Assembly: GCA_008828725.1 (NCBI GenBank)
Contig: MEHQ01004370.1
Location: 124,001-188,000 of the forward strand
Origin: Saccharina japonica
Lineage: Eukaryota; Sar; Phaeophyceae; Laminariales; Laminariaceae
Reading direction: 5' to 3'
DNA length: 64,000 nucleotides
Shown here: positions 43,006-55,010 of the stretch, in pieces
Layout of the letters: every line of letters starts with the position of its first letter
How positions within the stretch are numbered: the first letter of the stretch is position 1
The notes under the pieces: generated by a model
Database searches by the model: none
Told to the model about the DNA's origin: nothing
What the model saw: the letters and a program-made list of their open reading frames with translations, nothing else
Program-made: the position numbers and the translations under genes

Positions 43006-43582
43006 GTGTTGCCCTCCGCTATCTTTTTCTGGACAAGCCGTGGTCACAGGTGTCGCCCCTACTTTTCCCCCACCGGCATAATATATGTACATACTTCGTA
43101 CATATATATACTACGTACGTACGTGCCTTGATTTTTTTCGCGCATAGGGTTCAGCATTCCCACTCACTGCTCGTCGATCTTCGTCGAATTGAATCTTGCT
43201 GGGGACAAAACTCTTGGGATTGTCGTCAGATGTAGGTACGTACACGTGGCGCGTGCTACGGTAGAGGTAGGTGCACCTGCATACAGGCCATATTTCTGCC
43301 TTCTGAGAGTGGTCACTTGAGGAGCCCTATGCCTCACCCAAAAACTGATTTTGGAGGAAAATAACAGCAGTGGCACCTGTTTGAAAAATCCCAAGAAGGC
43401 GTAAGTATACAATGGAAAATGTTGCAACACACGAGAACGAAATTCGGACGATTTTTGGGTTAAGGAGCCCCCCGTTATTCAGAAAACGTTTCAGCCAAAA
43501 AAAGGTATACCTCCACCTCTATCGTAGCAGGCGACATCGTACAGCTTTTTTTTTTTTTTTTTTGCCATTTTACTACGAATTA

Positions 43583-43791
43583 GGGCCCATCTTAACGAGT
43601 ACAAAATAAATTCAATTCGGAAAAAATAAAATTCAAATACGCTTTTCATTGGTCAACACACGCACCAGCATCAAATTTTATGCCCCAAGATCCTAATCTT
43701 TGGTGCTGGTGCGTGTGTTGACCAATGAAAAGCGGATTTGAATATATTTTTTTCCAAATTGATTTTTTTTCTTCTTCGTTAAAACGGGCCC
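43583..43791. mobile_element. Palindromic PIF/Harbinger-like MITE (complete)
   Basis: GGGCCCATCTTAACGAG at the left and inverted GGGCCCGTTTTAACGAAG at the right, with TTA on both sides (43580-43582 and 43792-43794). Arms of about 70 bp fold into a hairpin around ATCCTAATCTTTGG. Confidence 0.82.
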
Positions 43792-43993
43792 TTACGGGGG
43801 GACATATATATAGTAATCAGAACCAAACATGCTTATAATAGTATAAATACTGGGACATACTTAGTATAGGTTTTTGTCCATGTGATGGGTCCTGGTTACT
43901 ACGTATGGATCCCCGTAATAATACTCCTCTGCACAGGAACGCACGTATGTTTTACTCTACAGTAATTATTATTCCAAGTAGTTTGTCCCCAAA

Positions 43994-44193
43994 GGGCCCG
44001 TTTTAACGAAGAAGAAAAAAAATCAATTTGGAAAAAAAAGTATTCAAATTCGCTTTTCATTGGTCAACACACGCACCAGCACCAAATATTATTCCCAAAG
44101 ATGCTGGTGCGTGTGTTGACCAATGAAAAGCGAATTTGAATTTTATTTTTTCCAAATTGAACTTATTTTATATTCATTCGTTAGTTCGGGCCC
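43994..44193. mobile_element. Palindromic PIF/Harbinger-like MITE, partner
   Basis: Same family in opposite orientation, 200 bp downstream of the first. GGGCCCGTTTTAACG at the left, inverted GGGCCCGAACTAACG at the right, followed by TAA. The left flank is AAA instead of TAA. Confidence 0.78.
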
Positions 44194-45645
44194 TAAACGA
44201 AGGGGCCAGTAAAATATTTTTTCGACACCTCACGTCGAATTGTTCAACTTCGACCCTCCCGACAGGGGGGGGGGTACCTGACACCGTCCCCTCCCTCTAC
44301 GCCTTATCAATAAATATATAAAACTGAAAACAGGGGACTGTAGAGAGCCGCCCCCCCCCCCTCCCCCTGCTTGATACAAGGCCTTCCATAGTACTACAAT
44401 ACTCCTGGGCGGCACTGCGACCTATATACGCCGCAGCTGCGTAGTGTGACAGCGACTGTAGCAGTAGTGAGCGGCACAAAGGAGCTATGAGCTCGCTCTA
44501 AGGTGGACCAGAAGGTCCTGGAGAGCCGTGGGATCGGCAGGCTTGGCTGGATAAGTACTGGGGGATATCGCGTGGGTTTGTCACTGCTGTGGGAACGACT
44601 TTGGCGACGGCAAGGCTCTCAATGGTGGACTTGCCAGACAGCATGAGCTCTCGGAAGAGCATCAAACCTGAGTGCCACCCTTCCGAGCAACAGCATTAGC
44701 ACCATACTCTACAGCAGTACTGCAGCAGCAGCAGCGTTTGTAACCCTTACGTTTCAGCGTACGGACCGGCACGGACTGTTGTTTGTTGTACATAGCCGTG
44801 GTACCCTCAGTATATCAGTCAGTCCATTAGTATCAATAGTGGTCAAAGCCTTGACACCCTACGTACGAGTATACGACATCCTATATACGAGCATCTTACC
44901 TGTCATTTGGCATCATCATACTCGTACGTACGTACGTACGTACGTACCTGTGGTACCTGATGTATCTGTGTTACCTTGCCTTACCACCGAGCTGCAGCAG
45001 CGTCCTTGCTCGTACGGGTAAATATTGGCACTACATCAGCATAACGCTTCCCGCAGCTACAGCAGCCGAACACTGCAAGCGGTTGCTGTGTGTGTTTCTG
45101 TCGCCGTTGGATGGGGACTTGGATGCCGTACTCAGACGAGGCACCGATTAATACTGCCAATGTTACGGTGGTATTGTAGTCGATGTGACGGTTTGCACCT
45201 CTCCGGTATTGTCACACAAATCACGTACGTACACCGATACACACATAAAACAAACGTGCAAAAAAATATTTTTTCGAGCCCTCCGAGGGGGGGGGGGCGT
45301 TAGGTGTATGGTATCCGAATCCCTGGGTCCCCCTGCCCTAAACGGGAATGCGCGCCCCTCAATGGGTCATAATCGTTAAGTACGCGTTATTTTTACCCCA
45401 TCCGCCGGAGGGTTTTAATAAATAAATGAAGCACACAAAGACACAGGTCGGCGTTAGATTAGTGCGAAAAGCGGGAGGGGGCGCGCATTGTGCAGGGTGG
45501 GCAAGGGGCAGGCGGCGGGCGCAGTTGATGGATTCCGCCCGCCCGGACAACTTGCTCGGATTCCCGTAATACGTATGTGTTCGTACGATATGCATATATA
45601 TATACATACATACTACGTAGGTACGTCAGCCAGATGTAACATCTA
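44194..45645. other. Noncoding interval (duplicate of 37228-38676)
   Basis: No gene seen. Nearly identical to unit A apart from shorter homopolymers and a shorter (TACG)n. Confidence 0.5.
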
Positions 45646-45725
45646 CCACTCACTCTAAGCGTATACGTAAGGACCGTTTAGACATTAATAATATTGATGC
45701 CATTCTGTCCTTATATTTAAGCCCA
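45646..45725. mobile_element. Stowaway/Tc1-like MITE (duplicate)
   Basis: Copy of 38677-38756. Confidence 0.55.
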
Positions 45726-45866
45726 TATACGTGGTGGTTTATATTTATACCTGGTATACAGGTATACGTACAGGTATACTATACCTGGTAGGCTGCTGTG
45801 GTAGTTACAAAAAACAACGTTTTTTGTTTGTGTCGGGGTTGGTCACAGGGAGAGGCAAACAAAGTG

Positions 45867-47689
45867 CGTACACTATTATTCATAACATACGTCATTATGT
45901 ATTGTAGTACGCACGCACGTACGCACATATGTTGTCATTGCAGTCTCCTCGTCGTGCATAATGTTTTTGGAGAACAGCGTGGTATATATATATGATACCA
46001 CACTCACATATAATATTTACCTACGTACCTGGTACGAGCTGGTCCCAGGAAGAAACATAAGATTCCATCTTCGCAACTTTGCACGCTGGTTTTTGAGAGT
46101 TTGAAAACGAAATTTGGCAGAGGTGTTCTTCACAACATTACGAAGGGCTCCAAAACTGGCCTTTTTTATTTTCGTGTTTTTTACCTCTGTACGTAGTTTT
46201 TTTCAATTTTCGCGGATTTTTCAGCAACTTTGACCCTAAATAACTCCTGATTTATTTATTTTTTCAAAAAAGGCCAGTTTTGGAGCCCTTCGTAATGTTG
46301 TGAAGAACAACCTCGCCAAGTTTTGTTCCGCAACTCTTAAAAACCAGGGTGCAAAAGTGATTTCCGCGAAGTGTATTTTTTCCCCTAAGGTTTCAAATTT
46401 GCTTAATACATTATCCTAGTAATTTAGCAGGCGGTTCTTACCACAGCCTGATAGGCTCGCAGAAAGCAAAAACGTGACATGGACGTCTTCCCCTTGTTGA
46501 TGCGATCCTGTCAAGATTTCTAAAGTCGAATTAGTCGGCGTATTGACCGATATATGGCCTGAATACTATTACATTGGTTTTACTATAGGATTACTGCAGG
46601 AAAGCTATCCCCTATGGAATAACGCCTCCCTAAGGAATACCAATATGACCATATCTCGCGAACTACAACTCGTAAGCCAAAAATCTCTTCACCGATGTGT
46701 TCCCCTTGGTGATGCCGTCATGTCGATATATGTAGTGTTGGAAAAAGTAATGTATTCCGTTTTTTATTTCCCGAAGAAGCTATCTTATGTTTCTCTCTGG
46801 AACCAGCTCGTACGATATTATTATTTTATTTGTCATCTGACATTGTATACGCGTACGCGTACCAGGTAGGTATTATAATTTCGTAAAAGTAATAAGAGGA
46901 CATAATAGCGTGTTTGTTTGCGAATAATTTGGTTGGGTTGAGCTTTTTGTAGTCTGTTTCCTACCGGTGCGTACTATTTTATAGCAAATCCCAACCCATG
47001 AAAAACTTAATTAACTTTGCTGTGGGAACAAGTGACCAAAATGACGAAGAAAGGAGAGTGGGAGGATGGGGGTGCCATCACCAGTTAGCTGTGCACGCCC
47101 TACGGGTAGTACCGGGCCATTCTAGTTGGGAAAGATCTGTGAAAAAAGTACCAACATCATCAATCATTCTTCCGCATTGGGCGCTGGGTCCCGACCACCT
47201 GTGCTGCATCCGGGTTTTGTGTATAAACTACTTACATTAAATATTTAGAAACAAAGCAGAATAGCTTTAGCAGTGGTGGAATGAGGGTTGTTAACAGACC
47301 CCGCCTGGCCTATTATACCGGTAGCTGGTATCTTCCCGCCCAGGGTATACGCCTTGCTTGTTACATTTATTTACCACCTTTTTGCTACTACTGCCAAAAC
47401 CAACCCATACTAATTCCGAGGAGTTTATCACGAACAACATGAACACAGGGATGCAGTTTCTCGGCCATCATTATCAGGGCTTGTCATGGGCCGTTGGTCC
47501 GGGCCGGGCCGAGAAATTCGAAAATGTGATGGGGCGGGCTGGGGTGGGCCAAGCCTATTTGCTATAGGAATCTTGGTCACCGAGAAACAGGTGGCTCTGC
47601 CGGGGACAAATCACGCAAGGGACGCACGCGGAACCCGCGGAATCGGACAAAAGGCTGTCAAGGAGCTGGAGTAGGAGCACTTTGAAGAT
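45867..47689. other. Noncoding interval holding one hairpin MITE
   Basis: No supported gene in 1.8 kb. Contains (TA)n near 45983-45991, the inverted-repeat element at 46072-46370, and GGCCGGGCC-type phrases near 47497. Confidence 0.4.
46072..46370. mobile_element. MITE with arms of about 90 bp
   Basis: GTTCTTCACAACATTACGAA then GGGCTCCAAAACTGGCC at about 46131-46165 is mirrored at 46270-46310. Outer arms CTTTGCACGCTGGTTTTTGA and inverted TTTTGCACCCTGGTTTTTAA are also paired. The AT-rich loop is about 100 bp. Superfamily and target duplication not determined. Confidence 0.75.
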
Positions 47690-48365
47690 CGCCAACAACA
47701 CGATACGAACCACACAAGAGGTAATCGCAACTACGAGCTTGAAACCGGGACAAGACCCTGACAATTACCAACGAGCTCACGCAACTGCCCAACCTACTGA
47801 CCGAGGTGGAGGAAGCTATCACGGACAGGCACTTCGCCGACAGCGTTCTCCAAGGTCTGACGCAGGGGTACCGGGACGTCAAGCTGGTGGCCTGGAAGGA
47901 CCCAGACTTCGATCTCCCGGAGATTCAGTCTGTGCTGCTGTACATCACCTGTATCTAGACGGGCTGTCGAGGAACAAGACGGGAAGGATTGCTAGACGTG
48001 GCACGGCCATCACAACAACATCAGCATCACCTGATCCCAGTCCCAGTACCTGCCAAAACTGCGGCAAGGCGGGGCATTGCAGGAGCGGCTGCGCCGTGCC
48101 TGCCAAGGCCCAATGGAAAAACAACGAGCCCGCTGGCCAGAACAAGAAACGTGAATCAGGGGGCAGTACTGGACACACGTCGTGCACTGTCCATAGGACG
48201 AAAACGCGCAACGACGCCAAGTGCTACGCGTAAGGAGCTTCGCGCTCACACACGAGTAGTTCACACACGGCGGCTGCGGTGGGCGCCCAAACCCGCTCTG
48301 ATGACACCCAAAATAAGCCGATTGTTAATTTTGGCGATGACTTCGACAAGGGCTTCCCATTTTAG
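47690..48365 (+). pseudogene. Copia-type Gag with intact zinc knuckle, frameshifted
   Basis: TSLKPGQDPDNY sits in one frame, then LPNLLTEVEEAITDRHFADS and QGLTQGYRDVKLVAWKDPDF in the next, and LDGLSRNKTGRIARRG with the CCHC knuckle C-QN-C-GKAG-H-CRSG-C (about 48051-48092) back in the first, implying two frameshifts near 47770 and 47950. TAA after DAKCYA at 48231-48233 separates the acidic tail FGDDFDKGFPF (to 48365). Gag would form the particle and bind RNA. This copy cannot make a complete Gag. Confidence 0.75.
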
Positions 48366-50156
48366 CTGGTGGAAATACAATAGAGACCGCCAGCTACAAT
48401 AACAATCGCCTCGTCAACGCGGGGTCGCCGGAAAAACGTTTCACGGGATCGCTGCAAAGTCAAGCTCTTGGCATGGCTGAAAAGGCAATTGTAGGGATCG
48501 CCACAGCACTGTTCGACGGGACTGTCGGGGGCCCTGGAGTCGCTGCACTCACACCAGTATTTATCGTGGAGTCGCCGATTTCAAAGATCGGGTCACAGCA
48601 GTGTAATTTATCTTTTGGGATTGTCGGGGTAGAACATCTGCCGGGATCACCGCATCATCATCGATTGTTTGGGGCTGCTGGATCATTGCTTCTGGGGTCG
48701 CGGGACGTGTTCACTTTATAAGGGTGTTGGAACACCGCTTCTGGGATTGCTGTACATCATCGTTTTTTATCGCTGGGAGGGACATCTGCATCGTTGGATC
48801 GCACCGACTTAACGGCAATACTTGTTTGCCTCGTAGCACGTATTCATGACGCCACACGTTTTCTTAGCATAGAAGGGCGGCATAAACATGGTTGGGCTGC
48901 TAGTCTATTTGCGCAAGATTTGTTTCGTAGTACCAACCACACGTCCGTCTTCTTTGTACGGGGGGGGGGGGGGGAGGGCAGAAATGTAGTAGGCTGCTAT
49001 GTAGGCAAGTATATTGTCTTGGTCAACAAACTGACTATTGAAATGTTGTTCAGTCTTGATATACAGTTGTGAGTTTTGTATCTCGATGTCGCTGTCCAGC
49101 GCAAACCTGCCTTCAACTGCCCATTCGCCCTTTGGGAAGTGTAGCACCATGGTACTGTGGAATGCGTTTCAGAAGCAAAGTATGGTAAGTTAACGCTGCT
49201 TCTCGACCGGTATGTTTTCAGAAGAAACGCCTACGGCCAATAAATGCGTCGCCGTATTTAGCGTACGAACGGAGTAAGATCGTACCGAGTATGTCTGTCT
49301 GGCATACATGTATGGCGAGGTCCGCGCGGGTTCCTAGGTCTGTGTGTGATATTTTTGCGGTTTTGCCTGCTAGTCCATGCCTCAAACCTGTCACGGCAGT
49401 AGTATGCCTTCTGTGCTGCCAGGTTACGTGTGCTGTTACCTTAGCTATACAAGGGTTGGTCACCCATCATACGCGAAGCAGGAGCGTTTAATGTTGTTGC
49501 GACACCGCAAAGGAGTGGTGAACTTTTGTTGCGACATTGCAACAGATGCACACGTGAAATGTGTGGACAAGTAGAACAGAGAAGCGCACCCGCCAGGCTA
49601 CGAGCATTGATTGTTTTGAGAAGATATAACAGAGTAAGTAACATCCAAAAGTACATTATAACCTAGCGATTGGGTACTCCTATTCGATAGTTGAAGGTAC
49701 CAAGTTCGACTATGTTTCCTTCATCAAGGGGTCGTATTAATGATAGCAGTAGCCAGCAGCTTATGCCGGGTCGCTGTGACCGGCAAGAAAGTTGCCTGCA
49801 GCGAGTAGTAGGTGACATCAGCACAACAAGGCTCTACGGCAGTACAGCAGAGCGGTATGTTACATACCGATACATAGTAGATATGCGGTGGAACCTCGTT
49901 GGATCAGTTATATGTTATATCTCGGGTTTAGATGCGGCGAAACCTCGAAATGTCGATTTGAGTTCAACCGAGGTTTTTCGTTCGAGTTTTCGTTTTGCAC
50001 CGACTGCTGGGGGTCCCGAGAGACCTGTGATATATCGACCGCGCACTCGCCCACTCGCTCACTCCTCTGTACTTTTCTCCTCCCTCTACCCTTCCTCCTC
50101 CTCCTCCTCCTCCCCTTCCTGTTCTCTTGGGCAAGATCAATAATCACCACTGGCCT
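48366..50156 (+). other. Noncoding interior of gag-only element, copy 2
   Basis: Homologous to 1710-3660. GGGGTCGCCGGAAAAACG at 48421 and TTTGGGGCTGCTGG repeats at 48669-48780; G-run at 48960-48974; ORF-less. (CCT)n at about 50092-50118 precedes the LTR. Confidence 0.55.
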
Positions 50157-50309
50157 TGAGCGCCTTTACTTTTTCAGATGCTCGTCTGAGAGCTGGAGCT
50201 TAAACAATAACCAGCCAGTTGACACCGGCTGAGAGTGCTCACGCTTGCTGCGGACTTCCTGACCTAACTCAGGAGCGGAGCACACACGCTCACTGCAGAG
50301 ATGGCGCTA
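50157..50309 (+). repeat. 3' LTR of gag-only element, copy 2
   Basis: TGAGCGCCTTTACT to GCGCTA. It aligns with 3661-3815, including CTGACCTAACTCAGGAGCGG, and the terminal CA is changed to TA. Confidence 0.6.
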
Positions 50310-50399
50310 AGAGATCGGTGTACACAACAAAACAAAATATCACGCATCTACCTTGCTTGGCAACACAGAAACACATGGCATTTCTACTGTATAATGATC

Positions 50400-50695
50400 G
50401 GCTCGCCCAATGTGCACGAGGAGCGATCGGCACAAAACTTTGTGCAGGATGTGTGGGTCGTTTTCAATGTTTCACGTCGGCCCAGAGACCAACGCAGACG
50501 CCAGAACTACTCCGAGCCCGAACTCTCACCCTTTGGGGGGTTCGAGGTTGGCAGAGACAGTCACGCGGCTCCACTGCACGTTTTGGTGGAGTTTCAAAAA
50601 CAAAAACTCCGGCGGCCGAAAGACTAGCCTCGACCAATCAGACCGGCAGCCTGCACAAAGTTTTGTGCCGACCGCTCCTGCACGTAGGGCGAGCC
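50400..50695. mobile_element. MULE-like MITE with 9-bp target duplication
   Basis: GGCTCGCCCAATGTGCACGA at the left and inverted GGCTCGCCCTACGTGCAGGA at the right, with the arms continuing through GATCGGCACAAAACTTTGTG (inverted partner GGTCGGCACAAAACTTTGTG). Flanks ATAATGATC (50391-50399) and ATAATGTTC (50696-50704) match at eight of nine bases. 296 bp, no coding function. Confidence 0.82.
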
Positions 50696-50704
50696 ATAAT
50701 GTTC

Positions 50705-52229
50705 ACGGAGCGAGGCAGACAATGTTTTCGAAAATCGTGATATTTTGTTCGTGAATCGTAAAAACATTTTGGTCACGAATCGTGATTTTGGTTTTTGTCG
50801 GGAACCGTGGCACCAAAAGGTTCGGGCAAATTCAAGAAGAGTACTACTGGTGGTGTTGGTGTCACGACCCAAAGACAACGCAAGAAAAATGCGACTAAAA
50901 TCAAGAAGAGCGTGATTGCTTAATTGAGTGTGGCGACCGTCTGTGACAGTAGAACAAAAGAATGATGCTATATACATACCATGACAACAGGAGTTGTGGC
51001 AGCCACGGTACAACAGTAGCAGTCATAGTCGTACTTGAAGGTCTTCTTTTTGTGACAGCTACGGGCGGCGCTTCTGTGCGTGTGCGCGTAACTGTGCGTA
51101 ATCGTGCGTGCTATGGTACCTCGCGTCGTGGTGTTAATAACGTCGATGTCGAGGTACAGTCCAGTACGGCCCCCCTCATACGGAAGACCGTCACAAGAAA
51201 CTTACTTAGCCTAATAATTCAGGGGGAAAGTGAAAGTCGGGAGCGATTTTGTAATGACGTTAGTGCGGATTACACCCTTGCTCAGATAACAAATCTATAG
51301 CCTGGGCCAGCCAGCATTTTGGGTTCCATGTCTTGTGAGAGGGCCGCTGAACTATATTTTTTTTCTCGGGGAATCTTGGAGCAGAAATAAATGCCGTCCG
51401 TAATCGATAAGGAGCGTAAAAACCGACCACACTCTCTCGTAGCCCATCAGAGCACGTTTTTTTTTGTAGCCGATGATGATATCGGCAATAAGCAGAACCA
51501 TTGCCATACTACCTGTACCACGTGGGCTTTCCCGAGCCATATTCTCTCAACCCGCTGCGGATTTTGTGGATGGAGGGGGGGGGGGTGCACTCATGACATG
51601 CATGGCCGTAGTCGTCTGGTCATGAGCCCTCGCATCCTGACAATGCCGGGCCGGAGCATATCGGTCATTCACCGAGCAGGCGGACATTGCTTGCACCAAG
51701 CGCGGAGCGTCGTGAGGGGTTCGGCGAGTCGCATGAAGGGTTAGCTGCATCCCAATACAGTATTAAATAAGAGCTGCTGCATCCTACAGCAGTAATACTA
51801 CAGTAAGAATCGCTTGTTGTGAAGCGGACTTTCTTGCATATATATGTGGGGAGGGTGGGATGGGGTATTCCCAACACAACGCCATCAACCACCTACCTGT
51901 TGAAGCGCAAGTAAGTGTGGTACCTCAGTGCGTTATTCTCACATTTTAATATACGGTGTCTACCCGACCGACGACATGAGCCCACACCCGGTGTCCGTTT
52001 TGATTTGTATTCTTATGGTTTGAGAATACTATTACGACATATTGTGAAGAAACATTGGCAAACATATGGGTGTTAGTGTGAACCGTAGGTCCTATTTACT
52101 ATGGTCTCCCGTAATGGTATACGATGTATACCTACCAAAAGGAACCCTGAAGTGAGACATGATACAAACGACGCAAGACGATCCAAAAGGCCTCAAGAGG
52201 AACACATATATATATATATATATTCATGT
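50705..52229. other. Noncoding interval with an R1 copy
   Basis: No gene. Near 50735-50790 the phrase CGTGAATCGT/CACGAATCGTGATTTT is repeated. R1 occupies about 51570-51750. CTATTTACTATGGTCTCCCG at 52092 is a copy of the short motif also seen at 11937. (TA)n at 52208-52221. Confidence 0.4.
51570..51750 (+). repeat. Dispersed repeat R1
   Basis: G-run, then ATGCATGGCCGTAGTCG, CCCTCGCATCCTGACAATGC, TTCACCGAGCAGGCGGACAT, TGCTTGCACCAAGCGCGGAG and GCGAGTCGCATGAAGGGT; agrees with 55826-56040 over about 190 bp. Confidence 0.7.
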
Positions 52230-53250
52230 TTACATACATGGTGGAGAGGGGCATATGGCTGCTGCACGGGCTAAGTAGCACGAAGGAGAGAGAAGAGAGA
52301 CAGCGACCTGAATACGGATGGACAGGAAAAGAAAATACGACAAAGAGGGGCAAGCAGCAAGAAAATAGTACTCAGACCGGCGATAGTAGCATAATAGGCT
52401 CCCGTCTCTGCTACAAAGCCGAGCCGGAGACCTTGCCACACACCTTGCCACACACGACCCCCCCCCCCCCCCCAGTGAATAAATTGACGAAACACAAAAA
52501 CAAACTACTAGGATTCGGGGCTCTTGTAGTGTCACAGGTTCCACTTCTTAGTAAAACCAGTGTACCTTGCCACACGACCCGCATTCTCCTTTCTTCAGTT
52601 GTCGACAGCAGTGTCAGTACGGCTACCACCCCCCCCCCCGAGCCCCATCCCCTTCCGTTGTCGCCCCTTTTGGTGTCCTTGCGCCATCTCGCCATGAAAC
52701 AGTCCGCCGCTTCGGTGACCCCCCGATACCAGTTCCCGCACCCTTATTAGCCGTCCTTGGCCATAACACCGTCTCTACTCCGAACAACAAAGGAGAGCTT
52801 TCCGTGGATCCCTATAGGCGGTGGCTCGGAACACCCTGAGGTCGTCTGCTAGACATTTGACCCAGGATTTTTTTTTCTGGTCGGTCTGGTCCCGGGTTCT
52901 CCCCAGATATCATCGTCCCAAGTCCCAAACATCACCCGGCTGACTGGCCGATCGTTGTTCGTCCGCCGTACGCCCCCCGCAAAGACGAGACGCCGCTTGC
53001 GGGTGGTCGTCTCGACGCTCTCGTATTGTGGCTTCTGAAGGGGTTGGCGTACATCGATATGATAAGGTGGTCGGTGCGCTGCCGGCACAGGAAAAAAAGC
53101 CAATACATGATCCGTAGGAGGAGCCTGCCTGTGGTGTGCCGTTCGGAGCTCAGCGAAGTACTCGTCCTCCTGGCCGAGAGTCCACGCCGCACACCCGTAC
53201 AGCCAGGGTGCAGCCGGGGGTCTCAACCACCTCGGCCTTTAAGCTACTAC
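52230..53250 (-). mobile_element. Decayed, 5'-truncated LINE end (minus strand)
   Basis: The minus-strand frame 53226-52849 reads [42 protein letters not shown] and VSRVMFGT, clearly the C-terminal region of the LINE at 23369. Beyond 52849 the homology continues in broken frames (CCSE, YGQGRL, FHGEMAQ), then a 3' UTR with TAGCAGAGACGGGA. C-runs at 52463-52474 and 52630-52639 interrupt it. Nonfunctional. Confidence 0.8.
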
Positions 53251-53814
53251 TGACTGTACTTCATAATAACATGCCATACAGTTATGGGTAACCTATAATA
53301 CGAGCGAGCACATTATTGGTGTATATGTTTACGTTTCATATGAATGTTGTGTTCGTATACCAAATTACGATACTTTGTTGTATATATAAATATTAACCCT
53401 TTCAGAACTGCAAAAGTTATCCCACACTAATTCCAAGTAGTTTGTCCCCAAAAACCGGGGACCGGTTCTTGAGGGGTTAATTCGTAATATTCCCGATACT
53501 GCTGTACTGATTGTGAAAGGTCAAGCGTTAAGCACGAACTAAAAGAGAGGTGTTTCTCAACCATCACAAAATTAAGCATCGATCGGTTGTGCTTATTATC
53601 GGGGTTATTTTATTTTATTTTCACAGTCTACCGTTCGTTTCTACCGAGCGAGTTCAGCGTACACCCGGTGCCCGTCCTGGTCATTCTTCCTGTAGATCGA
53701 AATATCACACTCAGCTAGCAAATAGGAGTTTCGACGAAATCTTCGATCTCGCGGCTGTTGGTTTTGTATTTATTTTTAATATATGTACGTACGTACGTAC
53801 GTACGCGTAGAGAG
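53251..53814. other. Noncoding interval
   Basis: No gene. CACACTAATTCCAAGTAGTT then TGTCCCC at about 53424-53450 repeats a phrase found at 37005-37025 and 43965-43990. (TACG)n lies at about 53783-53807. Confidence 0.4.
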
Positions 53815-55010
53815 TTACGGATTTTGTGGTCACAGGCTGTAAGACAGGGAAACGCGAAGCGATAATCGCAGATTAATGGAAGTGAAGAAATGAAAAGAAT
53901 AAGACAAAAAAGCGAACAACAAAAAATAGAACTAACAAAAAAACTAAGCTTCAAAAAAGGAATTATGAAAATGAGACTACAGTAAATAAAATGCGAATGA
54001 CGCAAGCAGAGATTATTAGCAGAACGGAAGAAGAACGCGGACAATGATACGTGCTGAAGAGGAACATATATATATGTGATATTCATACATCAACACTTAC
54101 TTAGAAAATAGGTCAAAAAAGGGAAAACAATCAAATTCATAATCAACGCAGTAGAAGCAATAGCCTACTACATTGCCGAGCCAGGAACCTCGCCATACGG
54201 GTTGCCATCTCCCCCCTATCTATTTATCGTCGACATCGGGCGGTGTCAAGTGTCAGTACTACTGGTGCCGCGCCCCCCACTAGGGAAACAACAAACGAAA
54301 AAAACTAAACAAGAAGCAGTAAGAGTAGGTTTCGGGGTGGCAGAGTATTCTGTAGCACAGGTTCAATGTAATCGTCGCACCGATACCTTGCCACACCACC
54401 ATCAAACATCTATCTGCCCTTAATTTAATGTGTTCGCCCATTCTTCCACAACGGCATCACTACCCCCCCCCCCCCCCCCCTTCCTGCCTCTTCCCCATGT
54501 CGCCGCTTTTTTGTTGTCCTCCGCCTCTCGTGGTGCAACCATCTCTCCTCTCCGCGCCTCGGTCCTGTGCCACCTCGCCATTAAACAGTCCGCGGCTTTC
54601 GACGACCCCCTGATATACCACTTCCCACCCTTCTTAGCCGCCGTGGGCCACGGCAACTAACACCGTATCTACTCCGGACGCCAAAGAAAGGCGAGGAGAG
54701 CTGCCTGTGGATCCCTCTCTCGGTGTCGCCCGAAACACCTTTCTTTGACGAGTGAGGTCATCTACGAGTATCTGCTAGACATTGATTGGGCCCAGTCAAT
54801 TTCTCGTCGACCTGTCTGTGATCCCGGACTGTCTCTCCCCACCAGCCAACATCCCTATCCAACACCTTGCTTTTTACGAGTGTGGAGGTTATCTATCTGC
54901 TATTATAGACATTGATTGGGGGGGCCCAGTCATTTTCTGGTCGGCCCTGTCTTCCGTGGTCTCCTGCACTCTCTCCCCACCAGCCAACATCCATCCGTCG
55001 TTTCGAACAC
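53815..55010 (-). mobile_element. Second decayed LINE end (minus strand)
   Basis: The 3' UTR carries CTGTGACCAC (minus, 53834-53825). The frame 54656-54420 has WPTAAKKGGKWY and MARWHRTEARRGEM, matching the C-terminus of the LINE at 23369. Farther upstream, NWAQ-like fragments with the phrase GGTCGACGAG or GGCCGACCAG, AAA..GACTGGGCCC, occur twice (about 54785-54865 and 54920-55000), a local tandem duplication of about 135 bp. The border at 55010 is approximate. Confidence 0.75.

Larger units (their letters stand above)
38901..45866. repeat. Tandem duplication unit B (about 7.0 kb)
   Basis: Second copy of 30878-38899 without the internal 0.95-kb duplication. It keeps part of copia gag, leader, 5' LTR, the G-tract repeat, R1, hAT-like element, MITE pair and flank. 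After 45866 the sequence runs on as CGTACACTATT, whereas unit A stops at the N. Confidence 0.95.
47690..50309 (+). mobile_element. Gag-only LTR element, copy 2 (5' end lost)
   Basis: Aligns with 1318-3815 from AAGACGGGAAGGATTG at about 47974 to the end of the 3' LTR, and in addition keeps upstream Gag sequence missing from copy 1. No 5' LTR was found upstream of 47690. No pol domain lies between gag and the 3' LTR. Conservation of the gag-plus-noncoding order in two clearly diverged copies argues for a nonautonomous family mobilised by a copia partner. Confidence 0.7.

Noticed and set aside
51391..51744. 117-codon plus-strand frame
   Set aside because: Half of it lies in the dispersed R1 repeat; no domain.
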